DNA from: Phragmites australis
Taxonomy: Eukaryota; Streptophyta; Magnoliopsida; Poales; Poaceae
Assembly (NCBI RefSeq): GCF_958298935.1
Contig: NC_084924.1
Coordinates: forward strand, 33,267,819 to 33,331,818
Length of the DNA stretch: 64,000 nucleotides
Direction of reading: 5' to 3'
Shown in pieces: positions 13,517 through 25,362 of the stretch. Under the pieces are notes generated by a model, which made no database searches, was not told where the DNA came from, and worked only from the letters and a program-made list of their open reading frames with translations. A program made the position numbers and the translations under genes. Within the stretch, counting starts at the first letter, position 1; every line of letters starts with the position of its first letter.

Positions 13517-14434
13517 TCAACCCTTCGAGTACTTTCCAACGGGCATAAAAATATAGTTTCTGCATGACCTATACAATATATCTATGCATGGAGTGAAGGC
13601 TAATCCCTCTTCTCCTCTACCATGGCAGTCTATTCCAGACTTGGACGAACCAAGTGATCGGCGCCCATTGATGTGTTGCGGGGACAGCTTGGTCCATGGC
13701 TGGGGCATTTGCCACAATGCCCCACTACCATACGTAGTATTGGGCTCTGCCTTGGCCGTTGAGCCATTTGAAGAAGTGAATACATCCTCTGCGAAGGCTC
13801 GTGAAGCCCTTTCTCCGACTAGGATGTACCATGTGTCATCCCAGCTCTGGAACATGATCTTGTTATGGAGCTCCGGGCATGGTGCTTCAGAGGAGGATTA
13901 CATGACCTCCCGCTTGAATCATTTGCGAAGCTTCTTCCCCTTTGGGATATCCATGACCACAACTCCTCCGCTGGCTTCGATGTCTAGCCACTCATGCTAC
14001 CGACTAGCCACCATGACGCTTGCTCAACTCGCTCTCCATACATGATGTGGCGGTTGCAGCACGCGTAGATGATGATGACTTTTTTCTGCGTCATCTCCCA
14101 GCTTCGGGTGTATGAAGAAACCCTTCGGGTTGTGGTAGTGGGCCCACTCTGGCAGCGAAGGTAGCCTAAGCACCTATCCTATTAGCGGGTTTACGATGCT
14201 GGCAGAATCGTCGTTGCAGTCGAACCCTATCAGATAGCTTCCCTCGAAGGTCTTGACTCGCATTCTGTGACCTATGAAGGAGGGGACCCGTACGTTGTTG
14301 TACCACCCAGAGCAAGTTTCCCTGAAGGACACAAAGTCCCTCGGCTCGTCAAAGCAATTAGTAATTGCACAAAGGGCCGGCCACGGGAGGTTTGCCCACT
14401 CCATGACTACCACGTTGTTGTTTTGTTGAGTCAT
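13517..14434 (-). pseudogene. F-box protein (DUF295-like) pseudogene
   Basis: Translation from the ATG at 14434 gives an N-terminal F-box: MEWANLPWPALCAI, then a DFVSFRETCSGW-type segment with the conserved LP and W positions. This stays open for 86 codons until a stop just below 14177. The same frame continues to 13517 with further isolated stops and recognisable F-box/kelch-like or DUF295-like text (for example GGVVVMDIPKGKK, MFQSWDDTWYILVGE). All pieces share one frame, so the gene decayed by point mutation and not by rearrangement. Intact members recruit targets to SCF ubiquitin ligases. No transposon coding sequence was seen inside it. Confidence 0.65.
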
Positions 14435-14510
14435 CAGCGTTGCAGGCTAGGTGGCAAGTTGTAATGTTGGCTGAGTTTTGAGTTGTGTTGAGGATGACAA
14501 TGGTAAGTTC

Positions 14511-14522
14511 CTTATTTATATG
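14511..14522 (-). promoter_or_regulatory. TATA box of the F-box pseudogene
   Basis: On the minus strand a CATATAAATAAG element lies about 80 bases upstream of the ATG at 14434. The spacing is normal for a plant core promoter with a short leader. Confidence 0.5.
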
Positions 14523-14559
14523 CGGCAGACTGGGCCAATTTTAGGGTGTGAATAGTCGC

Positions 14560-16660
14560 ACATCGCTTGAGGTTCTGTAGCAACTATTGCGGTTTTCCAT
14601 GGGAGGCTAGGCGCCCTAACTCACGCGTTGTACACCATTATGGCTTCATACAGTGGTGTCGATGCTCTCAAGTTGCGTCGATAATATCCGAAATGGCCTT
14701 GAACAAGAACTGTTTCCGATGCTGCAACCCTACATATTTCCCGAGGGTGCAGGAACCCTATATTTTTGGCGTCACCCCCATCTCTGCCCCTCCACACCCT
14801 CCACTCCACGCCACCTCCTCCATGCTCTCCACTCCACACCCCTCCACACCTCCACCTCCTCCGCCCCTTCACGCCCTCCACTCCACGCCACCCTATCTCA
14901 ATCCCTTAATCTGTCCACTCCACGCCTATAGTCTATGGAGTGATCTAATCCTAATACAGATTTCTATCATAGATGATAGGTTAGGTTTCCATCTGTACCT
15001 GAGTTGAATGTTAAAATTGTTCAGGGATTTGACGTGAGTGTTACATGTCAATATGTTTGCAGTATGTATCCTAAGTAAAACAATTCTTTTTATGTTTTGA
15101 TAGAGCTTCATCAGTTTTGTTTTAGTTATATCATAGTACATTTGTTGGCTATCTCTGATCCAACACAATGAAGCTGAAATAGCAACTCATCTTTTTCTTT
15201 GATTGCCATGTAACAACTATGGGTTTGTTCAGTGACCTTAGGTGCTTGGGGGATGGTGTTGTTCCTATGCCTGAGTCGACAGTCCATCACCTTGGTGTCA
15301 ATTTTGGTAAGATTGAGTATGTTTTTTTCGCTGCTGTTAGGGCCACCATTATTGATTGTTACTATCTAGTGAACCATGTTCTCTGATGTTTGATCCCTGA
15401 AGGAAACTTCTCTATTTCTATCCATGAAAATGGAGATATATCTGTGAATTGCAAGACTGGGTTTAATCGTCATCGTCTATTGAACAAGGGCAAATGTTTT
15501 GGGTCCAAGTTGTCTGCTCCAGGATGATAAATGAGATAGTCAGAATGGAACCAGACCCAGAGAACAGTGAGGTGTTTCTTGAAGATAGCTCTTTTGCGAT
15601 GATACTGCTAAAACACATGAAGGATGATGATGATGGATTGTCCTCGAAGGTGGTGAAGAAGCCTAAGAAGTAGGCTGGCAATCCTTTGTTCAATTAGTGT
15701 AATCAGAGAACTATGTTTGTCTTTGTATATAGCTGATGTGTGTTAACTTGTGAACTACTTTGTGTTTGTATATAGCTTATGTATGCATGTGAACTGCTTT
15801 TGTATTTGTAAATAAACTATATGAATGTATTATAATTATCTTCTAATTGTTTTGGTTATCTTCTAATTGTATGCATGTATTGAGAGGGATTGAGACAACC
15901 ACGCAGGGAAGGGTGCGAGGCGCAGACAAGGGTAAGGCGGTGATCAACGACTTGAGTTACTTGGCGTTTCCTAGGTAATGAGGGTGCTGCAGCACCCCTG
16001 GATCTGCCCCTATACACATACCACGTGTTGATAAGGGCATCACTCTTTCGAATAGGTGCAATATTAATATTTCTTCTCAAGACATATAAGGATTAATTAC
16101 AAGAGCATATACACGAAAATTAAACTACAAGGTAAAATTGTTCATCGTTGTTCATACTTTCTCGATAAATGATGAGATGCTACTAACTTCTTGTGATATT
16201 TTATTATTTAGAAATATAGGAGTAGCAACATAACATCAGTGCGTCACTCCTTGAACGCCAAGTCAAATCAGGCTCCAAATCGTTGTTCTAAGTTTAGATT
16301 TTAAATTCGGTTCGGAATCTGCAAACACCATATCAATAAAATTGACATAACTTTCACATACAAAATCCAATTAAGATATTCTTGTACTTGATGAAAAACT
16401 TACGATGGGCTCTTTCTAACGAATCTGAACTCACCTCTGGATTTCCTAAAATCAATCAGAATCAAAGAAATAAATGTTATCCGTGGGCGTGACTGCGCGG
16501 AGGGCAACCTGGGACTACTTTGCTATGTAGGCATGCATTCGAGAGCTACTTTATTCACAGTATGACAAATAATACTTTATTTATATATAATTTTCATTAA
16601 CTCATCTATAGGTTTGATCAACCCTTCAAATCCGTCCATGTATGACACCGTAAGTTTGGT
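14560..16660. other. Intergenic region with repeat debris
   Basis: 14790-14930 is a cytosine-rich 'ctccactccac' low-complexity tract. 15226-15672 reads as decayed coding sequence on the plus strand: about 45 codons around GKIEYVFFAAVRATI, then HENGDISVNCKTG, and in another frame EDSSFAMILLKHMKDDDD ending in KKPKK. I do not recognise its family. 16300-16430 is related, in reverse orientation, to the LTR segments at about 24760-24850. No gene is supported. Confidence 0.5.
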
Positions 16661-16682
16661 CTACCATTCAAATCTGTGAGAC

Positions 16683-17082
16683 TAGGTCCAGTGGCAAAAA
16701 TAAAAAATTAGATAACATATATGAACATATTTACCAAAATAGACAATGTATAATCGTATTTATTAATTTAGCATCCGTATTCGACATACGGTGTACCGAA
16801 AATGAATTTTTAGTACACTGTGTACCGAAAGAATATTTTTCGGCATGCAGTGTGCCAAATATAGTTCATTTTCAGCACACGGTGTGTTTAATACGGGTAA
16901 CAGTACCGTATTCAGCACACCGTGTGCCGAAAATGGCTTTTTTGGTATACAGTATACTGAATTTATTTTCGGTACACCGTATGCCGAATACGGATGTTAA
17001 ATTAATAAATACAACTACATATTATCTGTTTTGACAACACTCAGATATGTTGTCTAATTTTAGATTTTTACTTAGGTCCAGT
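16683..17082. mobile_element. Mutator-like foldback MITE with 10-bp flanking duplication
   Basis: A perfect direct repeat, TAGGTCCAGT, lies at 16683-16692 and 17073-17082. Between them the 380-bp element is almost wholly palindromic. Its left end (ggcaaaaataaaaaattaga) pairs with the reverse complement of its right end, and the interior is built from repeated variants of the palindrome TTCGGCACACCGTGTGCCGAA. A 9-10 bp target duplication points to the Mutator superfamily. It has no coding capacity, so any mobility would need a transposase supplied elsewhere. It lies about 1 kb from the 3' end of the PHR1-like gene. Confidence 0.8.
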
Positions 17083-18036
17083 AGTATTATTTTTTGCCGT
17101 GAAGGGCTGCCATATTGTGCATTAGGAGTTTCGATCATGTTCTGCCCTCTTGATCTGCTTCGCATTTGTGCCATTTGTCAGTACTGCTAATTGGGACAAT
17201 ATACGAACGTGGCATCAATACACGGTGAATGTCGTGTATCGATGCCGCGCATAGTTTCCGCTGTTTGTTACATACCTGTTACTGTAATACTGTTTTTGAC
17301 TTTGGAGCATGGGTGAAGACGCAACAGGGCGAGCAGCAAAACAGGCGAGTCCTCGTATTTACCTGATGCCTGGCTAAGTAGCGTGCCGAGCTTCTTCTTG
17401 GACGCACTTAGCGCAGGTTGTGATCATAAATCGTATCTCAAAGTGGTCTAGAGCTCTTCAGTATTGCCTTCATGGGGGGGAAAGGAAAAGGACTACAACA
17501 AAGATTAAAGCATTTGAGTAATTCATATCTCATGCAAATTAAAGTCGACATCCAGCAGAAACTTTTGCACCACAAAATTAGAATTTCAAACTCAAAACCA
17601 TGTACACCAGTAGCTCTAGAATTCGCAACATCCAACGATGCTCATGTAGTTCAATTTCAATATTTTGGTTTCGCAAACACTGGCTTCCGATCAGTTGCAT
17701 GGTCATCTACTACATTACTACTGACTAGTTGACACCCCCCCCACCCACCCAAACAAATGGAAAAAAAGGAACTATGTATGCAGAAAGATATCTAGATCAC
17801 AAGATATCCTTATTTTTGTTCTCATAATTTCGGAGATAATTTTTATCCCTGAGTTATACACACGGCTCCCAGAAGTTTTTTTTCCTTCTTCTTAGGTTCC
17901 TTAAATAGCTAAAGTAGTTCAACTCAATAGACCTAACACTTAAGGATCAGTAGTAGAATTTGACACACGGACGGTACCAATTTTGACCAACCAAATGGAT
18001 TGAACAGCTATAATATGAAATGATGCAAGTGATGTG
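17083..18036. other. 3' flank of the PHR1-like gene
   Basis: No gene is seen. The stretch includes a short poly-C run (17734-17746) and AT-rich sequence directly downstream of the PHR1-like stop codon, where the 3' UTR should lie. No polyadenylation site could be fixed. Confidence 0.5.
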
Positions 18037-21000
18037 TTAACTATGTTTCAGTTTACGGCGCTTGTCTTGGGAGATCTCAGGTCCATCACTTGAAGCTGCT
18101 TGGGAATCAGAGTCGGTTTCTGCAAATTTCTGTTTGACACCTAAATGGGTCGAATTTTCTCCTAGTTCTGCAGTCTCAGGGTCGTCTCCTGTTCTGTTTT
18201 GGTTCACGGCTGCATCACTACCCTTATTTGCAGGGTGGCTCAGATCAGATGATGGGTTTGCTGTATCTCCTGACGATGAATCCTGCACCTTCTCCTTGCT
18301 GGATTTACACTGCTTTTCAAACATCATCTGCAGATACTTACCTTGTTCTTCAATCCGCAACTGCAATTTTCTCTGTATCTGCAATAGAAATATAAAATGG
18401 AGTTCAGATTAAGTGAATTTCATTTGCATTGACATCGGACATGCACTGCATCATGTTATGATCAAAGCAATTATGGGGCCCTTTTGTTTGTAGAATGCCA
18501 CATTCCTGCGGTCACAGTTGCAATGCCCACAGATAAGTATGCAACCAAGGGCACATGTCAGTGTTGCATTTGTTTGTCCAAGAGCGTACAAAGTGTGGCA
18601 TACCACTCTTTTTCTAGGGAAATATTTGGCCTAAAACCAAACAACAATAAATTCAGAACTAATACCTCAAGCTGTTCATGAAGACGCTTCTGAACTTCCA
18701 TCTGAAGGCGCAGCGCTTCAGTAAGATCCATGCCCCTATATAAGAAACCCGAAATCATGCAGGAGTGTTAATCATGAAGTGACTGACAAAGAAAGATGAT
18801 GCCCTTTCTCATATAGTGAAGCCTCAAAACTAGAATTTATGATTCACTAGAAGTGAACACATAATGTACTCAATATGCATCATGGTAATTCCAACACCAG
18901 AAGAGGTAGGATTTGACAGATGCATCTACATTTAGAGAATGATCTACACTTGAGCACAAATAACCATAGGGTTTTCTTGAGAGTGTTAGGTATCAGAGCA
19001 TAATTGTAAAAGCATTTCCTTTAGCTGCAAGGTTTCCAGAACAGATTTGAAACAGCTTGTAGGCAATTCATAGTGCTCACAGTTCTCTACTGCATGGAAC
19101 AATATGCAAGTCAAAGGATGCAAATGTCTCGACTTGGAACACTCAGAAAATGGATCAATTCTAGTGCGAGTAACACTTGCTTGCCCAGACACTTTAATAC
19201 CATTATGAACAAAAAGCAAAGCATATTCCTCAAACAACCATTGTCCAATTATACCTACGGAAATTGTCCAGTAACCAGCAATTCAAACAAAGTCATTAGT
19301 AAAGATGATACTTTTTTATACTCTGCTATCTGTTTGAAAAATGTACATGGAACAATCTCTTGTATTCCATATTTAAGCGTTTGCCTACTTTGCAGCAATC
19401 CTTTAATATTTCACAGTAAAAACATGCCTATAAGTGAATCTCAAACATATATCAACACCTTTTTCTCAAGACAACTATGACTGTTTGTCACTACAAACTG
19501 TCACCCCAATTGCGACTAAACTCCTGATCTTAGCTTTGATGCATGTCGAATCAAACAGTAACATGATACCAGTTACCACCAAAAGAGATGAATAGTGCAC
19601 CATAGAATGGAACTAGAGATATAGTGGAATATAATTATTCACTCACGTTTTCAGGTCCAGGGACAGCTCTTCAGTACTTGTCCTTTTTTCCGATGTACCT
19701 GATAATGAATTGTAAAAATGTTAGATTAATGCTAACATTTCACACTAATTATAATATAGCTACATGCATACATGCTATTTGCAATAGAGTTCCTCACGAC
19801 ATGGCTATTGCACCAAAAAAGATGAAAGTTTCTATATGAACAACCCCTAGCCATTGCCGTGCAAAATGTACTCAACAATGTAAAGAAGATATATAATGCA
19901 ACTGAGAAGAGTCCAATCGAGAAAAACCTTCAGACAGGTCTGGCTTATAGCGAGCTGTGCGGTACTTCTGCAACACAAACCAGTTTAAATAAGAAAATGA
20001 AAATGTTTCCTTTGGGCAAGGATACTACATAGAAAGCTAAACAGCAGACCTGCAGATGGCTCTTGACATGATATATTGTCAAACCATCAACTTTCATAAG
20101 CTTCAGCACACCCTTAGGAGTAGCTTCTGAAAAGGTATGAGACAAAAAAAAATCCAGGCATTAGATGATGCCATATAGGATTAAATAATTTGAGGGAAAT
20201 TGACAACACAGCAGACATACTTTCGCTACCGCCAAGCTTATTTACAGCATCTACAAAACATTCATGAAGTTCTGGGGTCCACCTCATCCGTTGTTTAGCT
20301 GCAGAGGCATTGCTGTTATTGGGAGGACTAGCAACAGGACAAATCTCCCCACTATGAGATGAAGCTGACTGGTTCACAGCAAGTTGTGATGCAGATGAGT
20401 TGGAAGGTTGGATTATGGCCTATAACAGAAGGGAGCAATAATCATGAAAAAAACATAAGTCATTAGAACGAGTTTCACTTAGAATTAAGGGGCTGCAACC
20501 ATCTTAAAATTAATTGGATCTTCAACGTCAATTTTGTGCCCACGAGAAGATACAGGCGACAACACTTAGAATTTCCAGCGGCAACCATTTAGCATTAAGA
20601 GCATGAACAGTCCTTACAAGATTATAACATGGTAGCTCAAGTAGTCAATCTAACAACATGTATAACACTATTCAAACCAAGATACAGGGAATCATTGCTA
20701 TTCTCACCCCTCACTTCAACAAGACATATGATATGCATGTTTTAATATAAACTGAAGAGCTAGGGCTAGTTACTTGCACAACCTTATGCGTTCTAATAGG
20801 AAAATGGTAAGGAAAAAAACTGAACTCCCAATATGAAGAAATGTATGTCACAGCAGCATGTACAAAGCAAAAACTTCTCCAACTTCAATCATTAAAATAC
20901 ATAAAATATTCACACTAACATGCCGGATTACCAGTAGATTTGCTGTCAAAAGGACTTTTATAGTTTTATAAGATTTTGCTAATATGTTATAGTAAACGGA

Positions 21001-21636
21001 AGGAGTGTTTCTAAACTACCAGCAAAGAAGATGACCTACAAGTTTGCTCATTATGGTATTGCAATATCGTACCTTTGACTGGGCATCAGTAGCTGTTGCA
21101 TCTAGAATATCTTTCCAATCATCATTCATTATTTCTGCCCACCATTCATTTTGTTTCACAACCTCATCAGATGTCATAGCAGAACTGCCACTCTGGATCT
21201 GATTATCAGGAGCAGCAAAATTTTCTGTGTAACCAGGTAAAACATCCATAGAAGATGGGAACCAGGCTGCTTCAGTGTGTGCTCCTGGGGTATTATTAGA
21301 TAGAGACTGAAATACTTCAACACTGGATGACTGGGAAATAAAGGGAGCAACCATAGACTGCCTCTCGTGGTTAGGCACGGAATCAAGTGGACTAGCAGAG
21401 TAGCCCGAATATGATGATCCGATAACACCAGATCTTGGGGGCAAAGTAGCAGGCTGAGGTGCACCATGACACAAGGGTATAGGATCATCTGGCAGTTGCC
21501 TCAACATTGGAATACGCTGGGGGTTATGTGGCCTCGGGAAGCTCTCTTTCAAAGAATTTGGCAGAATAGGCAAAGAGGATGACATTGCTCCCAAAACTCT
21601 GCTGTTTTGAGATTGCATCAGATTAAACTTCCTCAT
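18037..21636 (-). CDS. PHR1: MYB-CC transcription factor, PHOSPHATE STARVATION RESPONSE 1-like
   Basis: Seven coding exons (minus): 21636-21073, 20419-20221, 20126-20050, 19967-19928, 19698-19647, 18735-18666 and 18378-18037. All introns are GT-AG and frame is kept; the product is 447 aa. The N-terminus [20 protein letters not shown] and the motif [16 protein letters not shown] match monocot PHR1 proteins as I know them. The single MYB repeat spans residues 231-288 ([29 protein letters not shown]). The coiled-coil with LHEQLE spans about 312-350 ([20 protein letters not shown], then [17 protein letters not shown]). The C-terminus is acidic, ending in a basic KRRKLKHS. Family members dimerise through the coiled-coil, bind P1BS sites (GNATATNC) in phosphate-starvation genes and are restrained by SPX proteins. 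It looks intact. Rice carries several PHR paralogues; assignment to PHR1 and not PHR2-4 rests on the N-terminus and is by memory. Confidence 0.9.
18472..18650. repeat. Possible small MITE in the last intron of the PHR1-like gene
   Basis: A segment starting 'ggggcccttttgtttg' and ending near 'ccaaacaaca' has weakly complementary ends of the kind seen in hAT or PIF MITEs of grasses. The inverted match is poor and no target duplication is clear, so this is only a suggestion. Confidence 0.25.
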
Positions 21637-21690
21637 TTAGAACAGTGCACAAGCTTCGTTTCTTTCCCATAAATTGCTTTTGGTACCTTT
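21637..21690 (-). promoter_or_regulatory. 5' UTR part of PHR1-like exon 2
   Basis: A polypyrimidine-less but usable acceptor (cctgtag) sits just upstream of 21690 on the minus strand, 54 bases before the ATG. Together with the donor at 23432 it defines a leader intron of about 1.7 kb. This is inferred from splice signals only. Confidence 0.45.
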
Positions 21691-22342
21691 CTACAGGATC
21701 AGCTCACTAAAAGCATTATTCCATTACTCTGCAGATTGTTAAGAAAGAGAAAAATTAAATAAGGTAACAGAGTGAGAGGTCATATGAAAATAATGCGACT
21801 GCAACAAACATAGCTAGCAGTAAAATAATATATCAAGCATACGTTATGCACACTGGAACCAACCATCAGTAGGCAGCAATCTAACTAATGTCATGTGGAT
21901 AAAAAAAATCAGAAAACTAGAAATGATGCATTCATGAAATTAGTTAGCAACAGTCATTCAGATGCAAACTTTTGTACACGGTTAGACAGCAACATAACAA
22001 TAGATCGCGCCTTCACCTCCCGTTCTCAGCTTCTTTTTTCCAAAAAAAAAACACTCTGATTGTAGAATGGTAGATATTATACCATAAAATGGATGAGAAA
22101 GGAATTAAGAAAACCATGGCATTGGTCATAGGCAAGGCATAATTTGATCAGTTCCGATTGAACCACATTTCAATTATGCAACAGGAAGCACCAAAGATTT
22201 TTGCCAGTTCCAAGGTGTCATTCAGTTAATACTTTCTTTAAAGCTAGAAAATACCATTTCTCCACATGGCACACCCACGTGCACAATCCTACAGGGCACA
22301 TGATGCCATAATGATGCCCTGATGCAGTGGCACTGACCCCAA

Positions 22343-22594
22343 CCCTCCGTCCACTTTTATAAAGCGTATTTTGATTTGAAAAGGTCAAACTTCGCAAATT
22401 TTGACTGACAATTAGTCAAATTATATGCATGTTTAGTGTACAAAAGTTGTATCAGATTCGTATTTCAAATTGCTTTTAATATGATGTTAATTTTATCAAT
22501 TGACCGTATATTGTAAGAGAAATTAAATGTCAAAATCTACTTTTGAAGACTTTCATACCAAAATATGCCTTATAAAAATGGATGGAGGGAGTAC
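22343..22594. mobile_element. Stowaway-like (Tc1/mariner) MITE in the PHR1-like leader intron
   Basis: The left end CCCTCCGTCCACTTTTATAA and the right end ending in GGATGGAGGGAGTA are near-perfect inverted repeats with the CTCCCTCC signature of grass Stowaway-type MITEs. About 250 bp, AT-rich, non-coding. The TA target duplication is not clean on the left side. Confidence 0.7.
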
Positions 22595-22799
22595 CAAAGA
22601 AGGCAGTAACGTAACTTTTCTTATCCTCGTAATACCTAGCTTTTTACTTAGTGTTTATACTTTATATACAATCAATTTGAGACCATTTTCGAACAAGGAA
22701 AGCCATCTCAATACGCATGAAGTAGTAACTCACAGGACAAGCACAGCTTGAGCCCTGGACGATCCTCAACGCTGGACTGAGAAAACCCCCAAGGGGCAG

Positions 22800-22860
22800 T
22801 CTTATGTACATGAATAGCTGCTCGCGCGCACTGTTCACGCGCGCGAACAGTAACCCCCTC
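22800..22860. repeat. GC-rich hairpin
   Basis: ACTGTTC and GAACAGT flank an ACGCGCGC loop inside a 'cgcgcg'-rich stretch, giving a short perfect stem. It lies in the PHR1-like leader intron. Similar sequences occur in grass repeats. Confidence 0.4.
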
Positions 22861-23432
22861 TCTGTAGATCAGATTGGTTAGAGATAAAATTAGTAAGATT
22901 GGTTCTCCTATGTCTTCCCTATAGTCTAGTATATCCTCCCTAGCAACCGAAGCCGTTCTGCTATTCTCCCGGCCGTGTTTATACTAACAGGCAGGCAACT
23001 GTTATAGGAGGGACGGACATGGCAGATAATTGCAGCTATCACAGACCCTAAATATTTATCCTGTAGCGCCTCTCCTTGATCCTACCCCACCAAATCTCCC
23101 ATCGTTTTCTGTACCACCATCACAATCCACAAGCACGTGCGCTACAACTGCTCCCCACCAAACTCGCACAGTAGCACGAGACTAAGCCCCGCATCCCCGA
23201 AACATGTCGCGATCAAAAACCCTAAGTAACCCCCGCTCTTGCGCGCGCGGCGCGCCTCCGCTCCTGTTCCATCTGGCTGGCCGAGTCCGATCGCGATCGC
23301 GCCGGCGAAACCGATCGCCCCGGTAACGAACTTGGCGGCGTCGGGCGATCAACACGGCGCGGATTGGACTGGTATGCGCTGGATTGGACGGGGAGAGACG
23401 AGGAGGATTGGGGAGAAGGCGCGTTCGTACCT

Positions 23433-23700
23433 GGGCGGGGAGATCGCTGCCGCGGCGCGATCGGCGCAACGCTAGGGCTGGCTGACTTTTCACGGGGAGG
23501 AAAGGGGAGGAGGGGGAAAATCGGCGATCGCCTTTTGCTGTCGCGGTGGGGAGGAGAGAGAGAGAAGCTGCGGGGATGGAGAGAGAGAGGAGGGAGGGGA
23601 GGGGAGAACCTGGTGCGTTCGGAAAGAGGAGGACGACGCCCACCAGTTGTTCGGGGAGGCACACCCAGCCCCATGGTGGGGTGGAGATCTTTTGCGGATG
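23433..23700 (-). promoter_or_regulatory. PHR1: Putative first (non-coding) exon and core promoter of the PHR1-like gene
   Basis: The minus strand here is GC-rich with long CT/TC tracts (ctctctctctcc), a typical plant Y-patch and leader, and ends in a good donor (CCGCCCAG followed by gtacga) at 23433/23432. The long open frames seen here on both strands (23182-23857) come from base composition and lack a supporting domain. I place the leader exon here, with the promoter above 23700. No TATA box was seen. The transcription start is not resolvable from sequence. Confidence 0.45.
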
Positions 23701-23719
23701 GAACCCTGTGGTGCGAGCT

Positions 23720-24225
23720 TGGACGGCTGGGATGGCACGTGAAAATGATGGTTACGCATTCGGCCAAATGCAGCTACAGAATCCGCCACCAAGTACTGAG
23801 ATATCTAATCCCTGTGTTATAAAAAAGATACTTAACGGAAATCCCTGTGCTAAGTAAAAGTTGAACAATTGCGTTTCAAAATTCATTTCACTTCTTTTGA
23901 GGTTAATATAGTTCATTTCGAAAAAAATCGTTGATATTTGGCAAACTAATCCCACACGTTGTGTCCTGCGTAGGCCTTCTGAACGTACATTATGTGTGCC
24001 AGAAACACTTTTTCATTTACTGATGAAGTACGACATCACTGAGTTTTTTCTCATACGCAAGATAACTATCCTATTGAACCACACGATGTCCGTGATACAT
24101 AGGCAGCACAAAAGCGTCGAACAAAGACATCAGAACTCACAGGATATGGATAGACGGGAGAACCAGTTTGTTCAAGTTCACAACGTCAGCAAGCCGAAAC
24201 TCCGTTGGCCTCGTTGAGCTGAAGG
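23720..24225. other. Intergenic sequence upstream of the PHR1-like gene
   Basis: AT-rich sequence without a supported gene. It probably contains the distal promoter of the minus-strand PHR1-like gene. I searched by eye for a P1BS motif (GNATATNC) and found none convincing. Confidence 0.4.
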
Positions 24226-24900
24226 TCCATGACTGTTATGGAAATATGGTTCGATCTTCTGAAACGTGTGAAGATATGTCCATTTATGAAATTTTGATTT
24301 TGACGATCGAAAAGGCTTCAATAAGAAGAGATCGAAAATCCTTGTAATTACTACTCTTGTTATCAATCGTGTCGATCACAGTTGATCTCACTAAGAAGAT
24401 TTTCCCTAACTCACTAAGAAGATTTTCCCTATAAATAAATCGAGAATACGGGTAAAAAAATAGAAGAGCAATCCAAAATTTTATTGCACATTTCGATGAA
24501 GTTCACAAAGTGGGGTTTTTCAAACTGAATAAACAGTGAAACTATAATTTAGCATAATAATCTAAAAAACTCTGAGTCTAAACTATAAAGGCTACTGAAT
24601 ATATACAGAAAGATATGCGGAGATTGACCTAGAGTTGTGTAGCTGTGGGTAGGAACGCACACAACCTGGACTTAGACCCTAACATGCTTACAAGGTCCGA
24701 AATGACTCAAACTGGTGATATAGCACCTTATTTTATCGATTTTTCTTGATTTCTAAGGAATATAGAGATGGTCGTTAGCTTTCCAACAAGTACGAGAACA
24801 TCTCAATTGGACTCCGTATGTGGAAGTTATGTCTATTTTATTGATGTGATGTCCTCATCTCCAAACCAAATTTAGAGTCCGACTTGAGAACCGAACGTCC
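24226..24900 (-). repeat. Diverged LTR fragment related to the Ty3/gypsy LTRs at 36555 and 43112
   Basis: Shared landmarks in the same order are 'gttcgatcttctgaa', 'gttatcaatcgtg', 'gtggggtttttcaaactga', 'acacaacctggact' and 'ttccaacaagtacgaga'. These match the LTRs of the gypsy element nested in hAT-B in the same orientation, but are clearly older. No second LTR is nearby, so this is a solo or truncated relic. Confidence 0.6.
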
Positions 24901-24908
24901 CTTATATT

Positions 24909-25362
24909 ATGTGCATGATTGAGAAAGAGGCCAAGTTGATATTTCATAAGAAAATGAGGCACATAGGCTTACAGATTCACCTCATCAAGAAAAAAAGAGA
25001 CTGGAGTAAGGGCTCAACCTCTAGGAAGAAGGGAGAGTCCACATTGGGACAATCCACCTTAGTCAGGCTAATCCTCATATATTTGGAATGTTCTCAAAAC
25101 CATCTTTTGTATGTGTAAGAATACATCTAGGCGTGTTCAAAAGGAAAGGGCTGCGAGGAAGAATCTTACATCTCGTGTGAAGGAGATCCATAGGCACCTG
25201 AACATCCAACCTTCGTGTTCTCTAGATGGTTCCGAGGTAGAATCAAGTGAGGAAAATGAAATTGAAGACCCCTTCCAACAAGAAATCCAAGAAGATGAAG
25301 AAGTAGTAGAAGACGAAGAAAGAGAGGAGGAGAGCGAAAGAGGGAGGGAAAAGCTTAGTTGA
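24909..25362 (+). pseudogene. Retroelement-type ORF fragment of unknown family
   Basis: The frame at 25080-25362 reads NTSRRVQKERAARKNLTSRV followed by an acidic, Glu-rich tail (EEVVEDEEREEE) and a stop. Basic-then-acidic ORFs of this kind occur in unclassified grass LTR elements. It stands between an old LTR relic and the copia LTR, without introns or a host-gene signature. Function unknown. Confidence 0.35.

Noticed and set aside
14567..15007. Pro-rich ORFs on both strands
   Set aside because: They come from a 'ctccactccac' low-complexity tract without conserved text.
16852..17034. Small ORF in the foldback element
   Set aside because: It spans the palindromic MITE and is repetitive.
23182..23857. 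Several overlapping long ORFs on both strands
   Set aside because: They arise from high GC content and CT/GA tracts of a promoter and leader region. No domain is present and no frame is favoured.
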